Source of the DNA: Paenibacillus plantarum
GTDB lineage: Bacteria; Bacillota; Bacilli; Paenibacillales; NBRC-103111
Assembly (NCBI RefSeq): GCF_013141695.1
Contig: NZ_WHNY01000040.1
Span: 124,001 to 188,000, forward strand
Direction: 5' to 3'
DNA length: 64,000 nucleotides
The notes beneath the pieces were generated by a model. It saw only the letters and a list, made by a program, of their open reading frames with translations. It made no database searches and was not told the DNA's origin. Position numbers and translations under genes: made by a program. This document shows, piece after piece, positions 16,170 to 24,763 of this stretch (its first letter is position 1; each line of letters begins with the position of its first letter).

Positions 16170-16952
16170 TCAACCAATAAATTGTGTAAGTACGTAATTA
16201 AAGCGATCTCTTTCCTCCCAGAATGCGCCATGTCCGCTGTAATGAAAAGGGACAAGCTGCGAATTTGGAATTCGTTTATTTACCTCGACCGCTTGTTGAT
16301 AGGGAATCACTTGGTCATGTATACCGTGAACAATTAATGTAGGTGCTCCAATTCGGCTTAGATCAGCTGCCACATTCTCATCTCTCAGCAAACGAATGAC
16401 TGCCGCGGTGGACCAGCTGGCCGCTTGTAAGCCCATTTGAAAGAACCAATCCGAGAATCGCTCCGTGATATATTGAAAGAAGAACGAATCCGTTACATGT
16501 TGCAGCATATTTGGACGATCGTTGGCATTCTCTTGCAAAAACTTTGCTGCCGTTTCATTCGTAAAACCCGTTGGTGCAGCGGCATCAATCAGTACGAGCT
16601 TCGTTACTCCCTGGCCGTGATATCTGGCCATATAACGGATCGCGATAGCGCCGCCTGTTGAGTGACCCGCAAGTGTAATACCTTCCAGCTTTAACGACTG
16701 AATCACGGCATGCAGGTCATCGGCAAGACGATCGTACGTATAGCCGTCCATCGGTTTATCCGATTGACCGAATCCACGCCAATCCATACCGATACAGCGG
16801 TAACCCTGTCCTGGGAGCACATTAAATTGATACTCAAATTGTGTATGTGACAAAGGCCACCCATGTATAAACAGGATGGTCTTCGTCCCTTTTGGATTGA
16901 CATCTTCGATAAATAATTTCACACCATTTTCAACTTGAACATAGTATCCCAC
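16170..16952 (-). CDS. Alpha/beta hydrolase, non-heme peroxidase/esterase type
   Basis: 260 residues from GTG 16952, eight bases after GGAGG; the family starts in the same way (GYYVQVENGVKLFIEDVN). The fold landmarks are HGWPLSHTQF (oxyanion region), the nucleophile elbow GHSTGG with catalytic serine, the acid in HGIHDQVIP and the final histidine in YSGHGAFWEE. This matches cofactor-free haloperoxidase/esterase-like enzymes. Single gene with its own terminator; substrate unknown. Confidence 0.88.
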   Translation of the reverse strand: MGYYVQVENGVKLFIEDVNPKGTKTILFIHGWPLSHTQFEYQFNVLPGQGYRCIGMDWRGFGQSDKPMDGYTYDRLADDLHAVIQSLKLEGITLAGHSTGGAIAIRYMARYHGQGVTKLVLIDAAAPTGFTNETAAKFLQENANDRPNMLQHVTDSFFFQYITERFSDWFFQMGLQAASWSTAAVIRLLRDENVAADLSRIGAPTLIVHGIHDQVIPYQQAVEVNKRIPNSQLVPFHYSGHGAFWEERDRFNYVLTQFIG

Positions 16953-17042
16953 GTTTGACGCCTCCGCTATGGAAATCACTTCTGTCCAATACGATATTCA
17001 ACTAGGCAAATATCGGTGTCAATGGGTTTAAACTAGCGAGCA

Positions 17043-17219
17043 CTATTCCACTTTTTGATGGTTCGTATAGACACCAATGACAGATAACAAGGCAGCGACA
17101 CCATTGGCAATGGCATTCGCAGTCTCGTCCGTAATGATATTCATACCAAATGCGTCCAAAATTAATTTGGCCGCACCTAACAAGCCTAATGCTAACGTGT
17201 AATAGTTGACTGTTTTCAT
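17043..17219 (-). CDS. Small holin-like membrane protein
   Basis: 58 residues from ATG 17219 (GGTGAGAG upstream). Two hydrophobic segments (about 5-20 and 38-52) flank an amphipathic middle with ITDETANAIANG, and the end reads SVIGVYTNHQKVE, much like short phage or bacteriocin holins. No lysin or other phage gene is near, so it is more likely a domesticated or host membrane protein. Function inferred only from resemblance. Confidence 0.6.
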   Translation of the reverse strand: MKTVNYYTLALGLLGAAKLILDAFGMNIITDETANAIANGVAALLSVIGVYTNHQKVE

Positions 17220-17317
17220 ATCTCTCACCACCCGTCTATTGGAGGATGCTATATCCTATGTGAGAGAGTACGAGCTTGTACAGTCCGAATACAGGGTGGT
17301 AAAAGCACAAAAAAAAT

Positions 17318-17342
17318 GCCGCCATCCTCAACGGATAACAGC
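17318..17342 (-). terminator. Terminator after the SLH-domain gene
   Basis: On the minus strand GCTGTTATCC pairs with GGATGGCGGC (wobbles) followed by ATTTTTTTTG. It lies about ten bases after the stop at 17353. Confidence 0.7.
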
Positions 17343-17352
17343 ATGTAACCTA

Positions 17353-18258
17353 TTATTTCAGTTCGCTAGCTTCGGCCTTTACTACATACTTCGAAGACAC
17401 ATACGTCTCAGCCTTTGCCTCCGTCATCACTTGTGCATACATCATGTCAGGTTGTGGCTCTATCAACGAATACTTCACGACCGCTTGACCACCAGGCTCA
17501 AACTGGATGCTATCGATGCTAATGCCATAGCCAGGATTCGGCTTCGTACCTCTGGAAAGGGTTACTTTGTTCACATCATCGTTCACTTTTTCAACCGATA
17601 CCGTAACCTCTTCTACTTGTGGTGGTTTCTGCACATGCGCCTCTAGCACACGAATGGCATTATATAGCCAAGTCGCGGCTTCTCCTCTTGTTAGTTCACT
17701 TTTGGGATTAAATTTGCCATTCCCATCCAGCGCCGTAATTTTATACAACAGTAATCGTTGAATGGTGCCTTGATAATCCACGTTAAGCTGATCTTCATCT
17801 TTAATTGGGATATACATTTTCACCAGTGGAAATTGACCCTTGGTTTCAAGCGCTTTAACCAATAGATTCCCGAATTGCTCGCGAGTAATCGTGGCATTCG
17901 GATTCACATCCTTCGGGATGTCCAAGTTGTGGTAATGCGCAATAATGAATGCATCCGCATACCAAGCATCATTCGGGATATTCGAAAAACTATCGGATGC
18001 CAAAGGTTGCTTAATGAATCGCAAATGATCCAAGTTAAGGTTTAGACCTTTGACAATCATTTGGACGCTTTGTGCATAGCTGATTTTACCCTTTGGCACA
18101 AAATGCTCGTTATCAAAACCACTAACAATGCCTCGATCTTTCAGCGCTAGAACCGCAGTTGCTTGTCCCTCTTCTAAGTCTGAGAACGCATAAGCGGAAC
18201 CAAATGTCAAACTACTGCCTAGCAGAAGGGTTAAACTTAATGCTGCTATTTTTTTCAT
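17353..18258 (-). CDS. Secreted S-layer-homology protein with a PrcB-like C-terminal domain
   Basis: 301 residues. A signal peptide (KKIAALSLTLLLGSSLTFGS, cleavage near AYA-F) is followed by three SLH repeats: residues about 25-75 (SDLEEGQATAVLALKDRGIVSGF), 88-140 (NDAWYADAFIIAHYHNLDIP) and 150-205, which anchor proteins to the cell wall polymer. After a linker (about 215-235) a C-terminal domain with GYGISIDSIQF and YVVKAEA resembles the PrcB C-terminal domain. Probably wall-associated. Own terminator at 17318. Confidence 0.83.
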   Translation of the reverse strand: MKKIAALSLTLLLGSSLTFGSAYAFSDLEEGQATAVLALKDRGIVSGFDNEHFVPKGKISYAQSVQMIVKGLNLNLDHLRFIKQPLASDSFSNIPNDAWYADAFIIAHYHNLDIPKDVNPNATITREQFGNLLVKALETKGQFPLVKMYIPIKDEDQLNVDYQGTIQRLLLYKITALDGNGKFNPKSELTRGEAATWLYNAIRVLEAHVQKPPQVEEVTVSVEKVNDDVNKVTLSRGTKPNPGYGISIDSIQFEPGGQAVVKYSLIEPQPDMMYAQVMTEAKAETYVSSKYVVKAEASELK

Positions 18259-18360
18259 GCTAGTGCTCCTTTCATTTTCGGTTGGTATTTAACACCTTAT
18301 CGGTTATGGATACTTTCCTAACGTCAGGAGCACGCAGATTGTTGCAGCTTATGCCATTTG

Positions 18361-19914
18361 TTAACTCAATGAAAGTAATAATTCCCGTAAGGCAATCGCT
18401 TCCTCATGCTCTGGGGATTGGGAAAGCGTACGATCTACATACCGTTTAGCTGCATCATCTTGTCCCAATTCGTAGTAGCACACCGCCATCTCATAGAGGA
18501 CAGTCACATCATTCGCAAGCTTTGGCTGTGTACGCTCGAAGTAAGGGATTGCGTCCTGATACATGTCCATTTGATACATGAGAATCCCACAAGCGAGGGC
18601 AACATCCGTGTTCCCGTCCATTGGATAATAATGTGCCCACATGTGATCAATTCCTTGCTGAAGCGCGATCCATTCATGGTCTTTACCATCTGGAATCAGG
18701 TCAATCAGACGTTTCGTACTGGGCAGTAGGAACTGAGTATCGTAGCCACTCAAGCGCCACAAGGCTAACAGCTGAGGCATCGTCTTCTGCTCCAATTGAG
18801 CGTCGAAGGCTTCCTTTAGATTGAAAAAGTCATCAGGACCAAATCGCTCCACAAACCTATCATACGCTAATCTCGTAAGACCATACTCGTGAGGTTCAGA
18901 AAGATTGAGCATACAACCGATGTTTAAGTAGGTATAGGGATGCTTCGTGAATAGTGCTTTGGCCCCCTGAGCTTCGCACACATAGCTAATCGCATGATAA
19001 TTCGCCGTTAATGAGATGCTTCCGTGATGGATAAGTTTCGGTGGCTCGTTAAATTCCCAGCTTTCTAAGCGATGATCTCCTTTATCAGCGGTGAGCAGCA
19101 AGAAACCTTCCTGAGATAAGGCTTTCAATCGGTGTAAACATGCCAAACTTACTTCAGGCAAAAGAATATGTGAATCTGAAATATGCTGACGATATACATC
19201 TAATAGCTCACGATAAGGGTAGGACTTGTCATCATACATGTGCTCCCGTTGATAATGATAGCTCCCTATGACCTCTTTCAACTGCTGGGAAACGCTCAGT
19301 TCATGTGCACCTTCTGGAAATTGCAAGGATATCCGGCAATCATACACTTGTTTGTCTTCAATATAAATTAATTCCTGTGGCAAGCTGTCAAAAAAGTAAT
19401 TCGCCAAAATGACTAACGGCTGCGCCAGATCACCCGATCTAATGCGTTCACCCGTATGCAGTAAATAAATCTCTTTATCCTGTACAGCATCGAATTTGGC
19501 AAAGTCCAATACGCCTTGCTCCACAAATGGTGTTAAGCAAGTTTGCTGCCGCCAGAACGCTATATTTTTCTCAGCCAAATCACTCATCACGTATCGAAAC
19601 GGGGGCAGTGATATTCTAGCCAATTGTGTAAGCTTCGTTAACTCTTGTAACACATAAAAAGCAAATTGACCTGAACCCGCTCCAAGTTCGAGGATTGTTA
19701 CACATGCTGTCAGCTGTCCCATTCTAGCTCGATCCTGCAAGAAACCAAAAATCATTTCCGCATAAGAAATGGCCATTACCCGATTGCTTGTTATGTATTG
19801 CGGCACTTCTCCGCTCTGCCAAGCCTCAATCCCTTGTTCCTCATAATAAGCACGCTGCAGCTCCCAAATAGGTGCTTCACTAAATCTGTACATATTCTGC
19901 TCCATATGAGCCAT
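18361..19914 (-). CDS. SAM-dependent methyltransferase with C-terminal TPR
   Basis: About 517 residues. The methyltransferase core is at about 70-200: ILELGAGSGQFAFYVLQEL, YVMSDLAEKNI and LANYFFDSLPQELIY, an arrangement close to the MidA/NDUFAF7 group of protein arginine methyltransferases. The last 100 residues hold tetratricopeptide-like repeats (DVTVLYEMAVCYYELGQDDAAKRYVDRTL). Start is either ATG 19914 or ATG 19893; the latter has GGAG six bases upstream. Target unknown, possibly a protein given the TPR part. Confidence 0.72.
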   Translation of the reverse strand: MAHMEQNMYRFSEAPIWELQRAYYEEQGIEAWQSGEVPQYITSNRVMAISYAEMIFGFLQDRARMGQLTACVTILELGAGSGQFAFYVLQELTKLTQLARISLPPFRYVMSDLAEKNIAFWRQQTCLTPFVEQGVLDFAKFDAVQDKEIYLLHTGERIRSGDLAQPLVILANYFFDSLPQELIYIEDKQVYDCRISLQFPEGAHELSVSQQLKEVIGSYHYQREHMYDDKSYPYRELLDVYRQHISDSHILLPEVSLACLHRLKALSQEGFLLLTADKGDHRLESWEFNEPPKLIHHGSISLTANYHAISYVCEAQGAKALFTKHPYTYLNIGCMLNLSEPHEYGLTRLAYDRFVERFGPDDFFNLKEAFDAQLEQKTMPQLLALWRLSGYDTQFLLPSTKRLIDLIPDGKDHEWIALQQGIDHMWAHYYPMDGNTDVALACGILMYQMDMYQDAIPYFERTQPKLANDVTVLYEMAVCYYELGQDDAAKRYVDRTLSQSPEHEEAIALRELLLSLS

Positions 19915-20007
19915 TCACGGACCAACTTCCCTTCGAATTCAAATTCTTAGCGCACATTCCGCATCTGGGCATATAGTATATCATCACTAGGCGAGAGGAA
20001 GACCACA

Positions 20008-20886
20008 ATGACTTATTTGAACGAAAATTATCAGAATCCTGGCCCCTCATGGCCATACCCTTATCCATCCAATCCCATGCCTGCGAACTGGCCCTATATG
20101 CCAACCCCTTGGATCCAAGAAGATGATTCCTCTTATCGTGCCAAAGAACAGCCGCTTACCTTCGTGCTTGTTCATGGTTCCTGGGCGGATGCCAGCTTCT
20201 GGGCAGGCGTTGCGGCTGAGCTAAGTAAAAAAGGCCATACCGTCTTCGTCCCTGAATTTCCAGGACACGGTGCTGACCCAAATAAAAATGTGACCCATGG
20301 GATGATAAGTAAATCAGTCGCGGACTTCATCATCTCGCATAAATTGCATAACGTCGTCCTTGTTGGCCATAGTTTTGGAGGGTCAGTGATCCAAAAAGTA
20401 GCGGAGCTAGTCCCCGATCGCTTGAAGCGACTCGTTTTTCTTAATGCTTTTGTCCTCAAAGATGGCGAAATGCTTGCTGATGAGTTGCCACCTCAAGTCG
20501 TTGAACAATTTAAAAAGCTAGGCGCAAGTTCCAAAAACAATACGATTACGCTGCCTTTTGATTTTTTTAGAGAAGCCTTCACCAATCTGGCCAGTCTTAG
20601 CCAAGCCCAACAGATCTACAAAAAAGCTTTCCCCGAACCAGTAGGTCCTTTATTCGAGAAATTAGATCTGAAGAAATTTTATAGCCTTCCTATTCCCAAA
20701 AGCTACGTACACCTCATGGAAGATAATGTGATCCCGTTTGGCGATCCTAACTATGGGTGGCATCCCCACATGTCCAGCAGGCTCGGCCTTTTCCGATTCA
20801 TACAACTCCATGGAGATCACATGACGACTGCGCATTATGAACCCAAGCTGGTTGCCAGCAAGCTATATGAAGCGGCTCGAGACTAA
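20008..20886 (+). CDS. Alpha/beta hydrolase with Pro/Tyr/Trp-rich N-terminal extension
   Basis: 292 residues. The first 40 residues are low-complexity and rich in P, Y, N and W (NPGPSWPYPYPSNPMPAN), then the hydrolase fold begins: VLVHGSWADASFW, nucleophile elbow GHSFGG, acid in MEDNVIPF and catalytic histidine in LHGDHMTTAH. It is related to the methylesterase/hydroxynitrile-lyase-like group (salicylate-binding-protein-2 style). The extension has no signal peptide; it may be a surface-binding or disordered tail. Convergent with the PDZ-Lon gene, ten bases apart. Confidence 0.83.
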   Translation: MTYLNENYQNPGPSWPYPYPSNPMPANWPYMPTPWIQEDDSSYRAKEQPLTFVLVHGSWADASFWAGVAAELSKKGHTVFVPEFPGHGADPNKNVTHGMISKSVADFIISHKLHNVVLVGHSFGGSVIQKVAELVPDRLKRLVFLNAFVLKDGEMLADELPPQVVEQFKKLGASSKNNTITLPFDFFREAFTNLASLSQAQQIYKKAFPEPVGPLFEKLDLKKFYSLPIPKSYVHLMEDNVIPFGDPNYGWHPHMSSRLGLFRFIQLHGDHMTTAHYEPKLVASKLYEAARD

Positions 20887-20896
20887 CTCGAACGTA

Positions 20897-22270
20897 TTAG
20901 GATGAACATGCAGGTGCACCCGCTTTGGGGTTAGCTTTTAACCAATTCAAAATATCGTCTAGCGTTCGCACGGGTACGATACGTAGATCACCGGCACCTT
21001 TTCTCGCATCTGCTTCATTAGATACAGGAACGAAAAATACATCCGCATTCGTACGGCTCACGGTATAGGCTTTCTGAACGAGCCCGCCAACAGGGCCGAC
21101 TGAGCCATCTGGTTCAATCGTCCCAGTCCCTGCAACATGATGACCATACGTCACACCACAAGGTGTTAGCTGGTCTATTAACGTTAAAGCCAGCATCGCC
21201 CCGTGGGACGGTCCACCTTCATGCAACAAATAGCTATGATAGGTGACAAGATCAGGGATATCGTATCGAAGTTCATTCGCAATCATAATTCCGATGGATG
21301 CACGAGCTGGATCATCTGTACTTGCACGCGTGGCTACCGTCAACTCGACTTTCGCTTTATTCCGTAACACAGTCAATCGAATCGATTCGCCTGGTTTAAT
21401 CACCTTCATTTGCTCACTAAGTTCCTGAGTCATGGTAATCGGCTGACCATTCAGCGCTGTGATGACGTCGCTTGGCTGCAGCACCTCTGCGGCTTTCGTA
21501 TTTTGCAAAACGGCCGTAATCCGAACGCCTTCCGATAGAATGCCTTTGCCAATCCCCACTTTATGGAAAGCAATCGCACTACCAGCAGCATTCGCATCTT
21601 CCTTCATCGTACGGACTTCCTGATTATATTCGCCGAGCGACATCCCTAACGTTTCAATCTTTTCAAAGGTGTAATCTTTAAAAAGCTTCGCATACAACCA
21701 GTCCATTGGAAATGCTGGACGTTCGAAAATAAGAACACCCGAAATATCACCATGCTTGGAGCCGCCTTCGGCTTGCGCATACCGGTTCATATTGAGTGTG
21801 ATCCCTGGATATGTCACCAGATATTGGGTTGGCCATAGCATCACAAGCAAGAGAACGAGTGTCACACCTAACACAATTATACTTTGGTGTGGCACCTTGC
21901 GTTTCTTTCTTTCGTGTAGGATGATATCCGTTGCAATAAGAAGGAGACTAAGGACCAACGCGGATGCTGAGAACTCCAACTTTTTGGGAATGGTAACCAC
22001 GATAACAACACTCACTAAACATACGAAGGCAACTATACCGTGAAATACTTTCATCCTCCGTGTTTGTGACTGTGCAAGATGCAGGAGCGCTGCTACCATC
22101 CAGATCAAAGGAACAATGGCAATCGCGTAAATCAACCCATCAATAAGATCTATCCAATAAAAACGAGTCCCCCATCTTAATGGATCTGGCAGCCAGACCA
22201 GCTCGCCAATCATAATTAACAGGAGGATTATACCAATTCCCCATACATACAGCTTGTGCCAAAGTGCCAT
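20897..22270 (-). CDS. Membrane PDZ-Lon (S16) serine protease
   Basis: 457 residues from ATG 22270 (AAAGGA eight bases upstream). Four hydrophobic N-terminal segments (to about 150) are followed by an extracytoplasmic region, a PDZ domain (VLQPSDVITALNGQPI) and a C-terminal Lon-type proteolytic domain with the catalytic Ser in GGPSHGAMLAL and Lys in GLVQKAYTV. It resembles YlbL of bacilli but with more membrane segments. No ATPase domain, so it would degrade or cut small or unfolded substrates outside the membrane. Stand-alone. Confidence 0.86.
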   Translation of the reverse strand: MALWHKLYVWGIGIILLLIMIGELVWLPDPLRWGTRFYWIDLIDGLIYAIAIVPLIWMVAALLHLAQSQTRRMKVFHGIVAFVCLVSVVIVVTIPKKLEFSASALVLSLLLIATDIILHERKKRKVPHQSIIVLGVTLVLLLVMLWPTQYLVTYPGITLNMNRYAQAEGGSKHGDISGVLIFERPAFPMDWLYAKLFKDYTFEKIETLGMSLGEYNQEVRTMKEDANAAGSAIAFHKVGIGKGILSEGVRITAVLQNTKAAEVLQPSDVITALNGQPITMTQELSEQMKVIKPGESIRLTVLRNKAKVELTVATRASTDDPARASIGIMIANELRYDIPDLVTYHSYLLHEGGPSHGAMLALTLIDQLTPCGVTYGHHVAGTGTIEPDGSVGPVGGLVQKAYTVSRTNADVFFVPVSNEADARKGAGDLRIVPVRTLDDILNWLKANPKAGAPACSS

Positions 22271-22300
22271 CGCACACATCCTTTTTGTGAAAAACTAACG

Positions 22301-23086
22301 CTACACGGGGTTGCTTAACTGCTCCACAACTTCATCATACGAGAGTTTCCCACCGAAAATATCAAGGGCACTGCCTACCGTAATATCTAATTTCCCTTGG
22401 GAAAGCTGTCTAAATAATGCCAAATCTTCAAATGATCTAGCACCGCCTGCATACGTAGTCGGAATCGTAACCCACGCCGCCAAAGAACTTACCAGACTTT
22501 GTTGGATGCCGCTCTGCTTCCCTTCCACATCAACCGCATGGATGAGAAATTCATCGCAATATTGCTCAAAGAACGCTATCGTCTCTTGATTCAATTCCAC
22601 ATCACTTAACTGTTTCCATTGATTCGTTGCCACATACCATTTGCCATCTTTTTCTTTACAGCTAAGATCAATAACTAATTTCTCTTTACCAATCGCCTCA
22701 ACGATCTGTGTAAGATTATCCATATTCAGCTGTCCATCGCGGAAAATATAAGACGTCACAATGACATGTGATGCCCCTTGCTCCAGATAAAAGCTAGCGT
22801 TCTCCGCTTGAATGCCGCCGCCGATTTGCAGTCCCCCTGGATAAGCTGCAAGTGCTTTTATCGCTTCTTCTTTGTTCCCATCGCCAAGCATAATCACATG
22901 CCCGCCGGTTAAACGATCTCTTTTGAACATATTCGCATAATAGGTGGAGTCATACGAAGACACGAAATTCTCAACAACAGCTTGCCCTTCGCCACCCAGA
23001 GTTTCACCGACAATTTGTTTCACTTTTCCATTATGTAGATCGATACATGGTCTAAATTTCATGACGTTATGTTTCCCCTTTGACAT
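22301..23086 (-). CDS. HIS6-type ProFAR isomerase (HisA-like)
   Basis: 261 residues from ATG 23086, or 253 from ATG 23062, where the family alignment begins (MKFRPCIDLHNGKVKQIVG). TIM-barrel isomerase of the eukaryotic HIS6 type rather than the usual bacterial HisA: PCIDLHNGKVKQ, GGHVIMLG, LQIGGGIQAENA, VIDLSCKEKDGKWYVATNQW and TTYAGGARSFEDL. Would convert ProFAR to PRFAR in histidine synthesis. No other his gene is adjacent, so it is orphaned and its role is open. It follows the PDZ-Lon gene's start by 30 bases on the same strand. Confidence 0.83.
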   Translation of the reverse strand: MSKGKHNVMKFRPCIDLHNGKVKQIVGETLGGEGQAVVENFVSSYDSTYYANMFKRDRLTGGHVIMLGDGNKEEAIKALAAYPGGLQIGGGIQAENASFYLEQGASHVIVTSYIFRDGQLNMDNLTQIVEAIGKEKLVIDLSCKEKDGKWYVATNQWKQLSDVELNQETIAFFEQYCDEFLIHAVDVEGKQSGIQQSLVSSLAAWVTIPTTYAGGARSFEDLALFRQLSQGKLDITVGSALDIFGGKLSYDEVVEQLSNPV

Positions 23087-23192
23087 TCGTAGTCCTTGAA
23101 CGATTTTCCATTCATTATACCATAAAATAGCTGCTTAAACTGGATTCGAGTATTGATGAAAGCTGCCGTGCGGCAGCCCGCGGCTACACTTG

Positions 23193-23410
23193 CCTTGCGC
23201 ACAATTTTTGTGCGCTAGCGTGCGGTGCCCGCGGTTTCGCTGACCTTGCGCACAATTTTTGTGCGCTAGCGTGCGGCAGCACGCGGTTTCGCTGACCTTG
23301 CGCACAATTTTTGTGCACTAGCGTGCGGTGGCACGCGGCCTCGCTTGCCTTGCGCACAATTTTTGTGCGCTAGCGTGCGACAGCCCGCGGTTTCGCTTGC
23401 CTTGCGCACG
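23193..23410. repeat. Four 52-bp tandem repeats with perfect GCGCACAA/TTGTGCGC hairpins
   Basis: CCTTGCGCACAATTTTTGTG begins at 23193, 23244, 23296 and 23348, with a truncated fifth copy at 23400. Period 51-52 bases. Each unit contains an 8-bp perfect stem with a three-T loop, then CTAGCGTGCGG and a G+C-rich CCGCGGTTTCGCT. Copy 3 carries one change (GTGCAC). The 393-base gap between two minus-strand genes holds nothing else apart from the terminator at 23452. Confidence 0.88.
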
Positions 23411-23451
23411 GTGCCTGCGGCTTCATGGCCCACTCTAAATCACAAAAAAAA

Positions 23452-23467
23452 GCCCTCCAAGGAGGGC
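23452..23467 (-). terminator. Terminator after the 159-residue unknown gene
   Basis: GCCCTCC pairs with GGAGGGC with a two-base loop; on the minus strand TTTTTTTTGTG follows. Twelve bases past the stop at 23480. Confidence 0.9.
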
Positions 23468-23479
23468 ACTCATACACGC

Positions 23480-23959
23480 TTACTTCTTATCGAAGCCTTC
23501 TTCTTCCAAATACTCTTGTACTTCTTCGTATGTCTCAAAGGCACAATCGAGGTTTTCTCCTGCGTAGATATACCATAAATCTTCCACGAAAGTTACACTC
23601 AATGTGTTGCCATCTTCATCCACCCAAATCTCTTCTTGAAGGTCTTGAACCTCTTCGACCTTCGGAATCTTAGGACTACCGCCACGAGTTAAAGACTGTA
23701 TCGACTTCGCAATGATCTCACGAAGCTCGTCTTCACTATAATCCCGAATGTTAATTAAACCTTTGGCATCCACCGTACAACCTGGGATGTATTCGGCATA
23801 CACGAATCCATTTCCATTCGGGTGAAGATGATAAAGAACTGTAGTCTTCTCATAGTCACTTTCTAGATAATGAAAATTAATTCGTCCCAGTGAAACATCC
23901 TTACGCGCAAGTTCCGGGAAGGATGTTGCTATTGCTAACTTTTCGTCTAAACTAAGCAT
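23480..23959 (-). CDS. Conserved-looking protein of unknown function, acidic
   Basis: 159 residues, rich in Glu and Asp, no signal peptide or membrane helix. Visible features are GNGFVYAEYIPGCTVDAKGLINI and a C-terminal IWVDEDGNTLSVTFVEDLWYIYAGEN followed by an acidic tail. Mixed beta-strand character suggests a small globular cytoplasmic protein. It is 15 bases downstream of another unknown gene (23975), so the two form an operon ending at a strong terminator. I do not recognise it. Confidence 0.75.
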   Translation of the reverse strand: MLSLDEKLAIATSFPELARKDVSLGRINFHYLESDYEKTTVLYHLHPNGNGFVYAEYIPGCTVDAKGLINIRDYSEDELREIIAKSIQSLTRGGSPKIPKVEEVQDLQEEIWVDEDGNTLSVTFVEDLWYIYAGENLDCAFETYEEVQEYLEEEGFDKK

Positions 23960-23974
23960 ACAAGCCCCCGTAAC

Positions 23975-24283
23975 TTAATCAATCACTTGAATTTTAAACA
24001 CGTTCTCAAGCTTGCCGTCCGCTCTTTTCTTCAGAGGCACTTTAATATCTCTCCCGAGCTCTTTGAAAAAAGTCTCAACATCACATTGTACATTCGAAAG
24101 AACAACTTTAAATGAACCATCTTGGACGATATTCTGATTTGCTTCAGCAGGCACCGTAATATCAACTGCGTACTTCTTCGTTAACGTGTTAATATAACGA
24201 CTAAAAATTTCAATGAGCTCCTCATTATTGAAATTTTCAATTACCACTTTGCCCTTGTTTGTAAAATTTAAATGAACGTTCAC
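23975..24283 (-). CDS. Unknown small protein, GTG start
   Basis: 102 residues from GTG 24283, nine bases after AGGGGA; a longer frame to 24310 also starts with GTG but lacks a site. Visible: VNVHLNFTNKGKVVIENFNN, ELIEIFSRYINTLTKKYAVDI and LSNVQCDVETFFKELGRDI. Alternating strands and helices imply a compact cytoplasmic fold. First gene of a two-gene unit with the 159-residue protein. Function unknown. Confidence 0.72.
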   Translation of the reverse strand: MNVHLNFTNKGKVVIENFNNEELIEIFSRYINTLTKKYAVDITVPAEANQNIVQDGSFKVVLSNVQCDVETFFKELGRDIKVPLKKRADGKLENVFKIQVID

Positions 24284-24428
24284 CTTTAAATGTCCCCTTT
24301 TCCTGTACACCCTGTATTTGCTTGTGGGTAAAAGCCTACATCGAACGAATAATGCTTCACTTCTATTTTACTTGTTTATAGGGGTATGAAGCAACACCAA
24401 AGCCAAATTCATTTTCTGTACACAAAAA

Positions 24429-24466
24429 GAAGCAGGTATTTCCCTGCCTCTACGGGTATTGCTTCT
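24429..24466 (-). terminator. Terminator after the YheC/D operon
   Basis: On the minus strand AGAAGCA pairs with TGCTTCT with inner GGCAGGG/CCTG pairing, followed by TTTTTGTG. It ends the unit of 24760 and 24512. Confidence 0.7.
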
Positions 24467-24511
24467 ATACTAATTATGCCACATTTACCTAATTTCTACG
24501 CACAAATGGCA

Positions 24512-24763
24512 CTAAGCTTTTTCCGAAATTCGCCTAATTCGCGTCTGAAGACGATTAATCGAGATGATTCGAAATTCGCCAAACGTTAGGATACGTTGAC
24601 GAACAACTTCGGGAAAGGTTGGATGATACACTTCCAAACGGTCGTCAAGCTCGTTATACCATGGTAATAAATTCATTTTAATGACGAGAACACGCTCACT
24701 CACATCCCCACTCCACCTTTTCCACGCAGGTTTACTAAATGATTTGCGTCTTATTGGACTCAT
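24512..24763 (-). CDS. Unknown 83-residue basic protein coupled to the YheC/D gene
   Basis: The ATG overlaps the TGA of the YheC/D gene (ATGA), so translation is likely coupled. Basic, with Arg-rich ends (SPIRRKSFSKPAWKRWSG and INRLQTRIRRISEKA) and a central LPWYNELDDRLEVYHPTFPEVVRQRIL. No membrane helix. No family recognised. Coupling to a spore-coat-type ATP-grasp protein suggests a role in the same process, but that is inference. Confidence 0.6.
   Translation of the reverse strand: MSPIRRKSFSKPAWKRWSGDVSERVLVIKMNLLPWYNELDDRLEVYHPTFPEVVRQRILTFGEFRIISINRLQTRIRRISEKA

Noticed and set aside
17043..17219. Prophage remnant based on the holin-like gene
   Set aside because: No lysin, tail, integrase or attachment sites around; neighbours are ordinary host genes.
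23193..23410. CRISPR array
   Set aside because: Whole 52-base unit repeats; there is no spacer of differing sequence.
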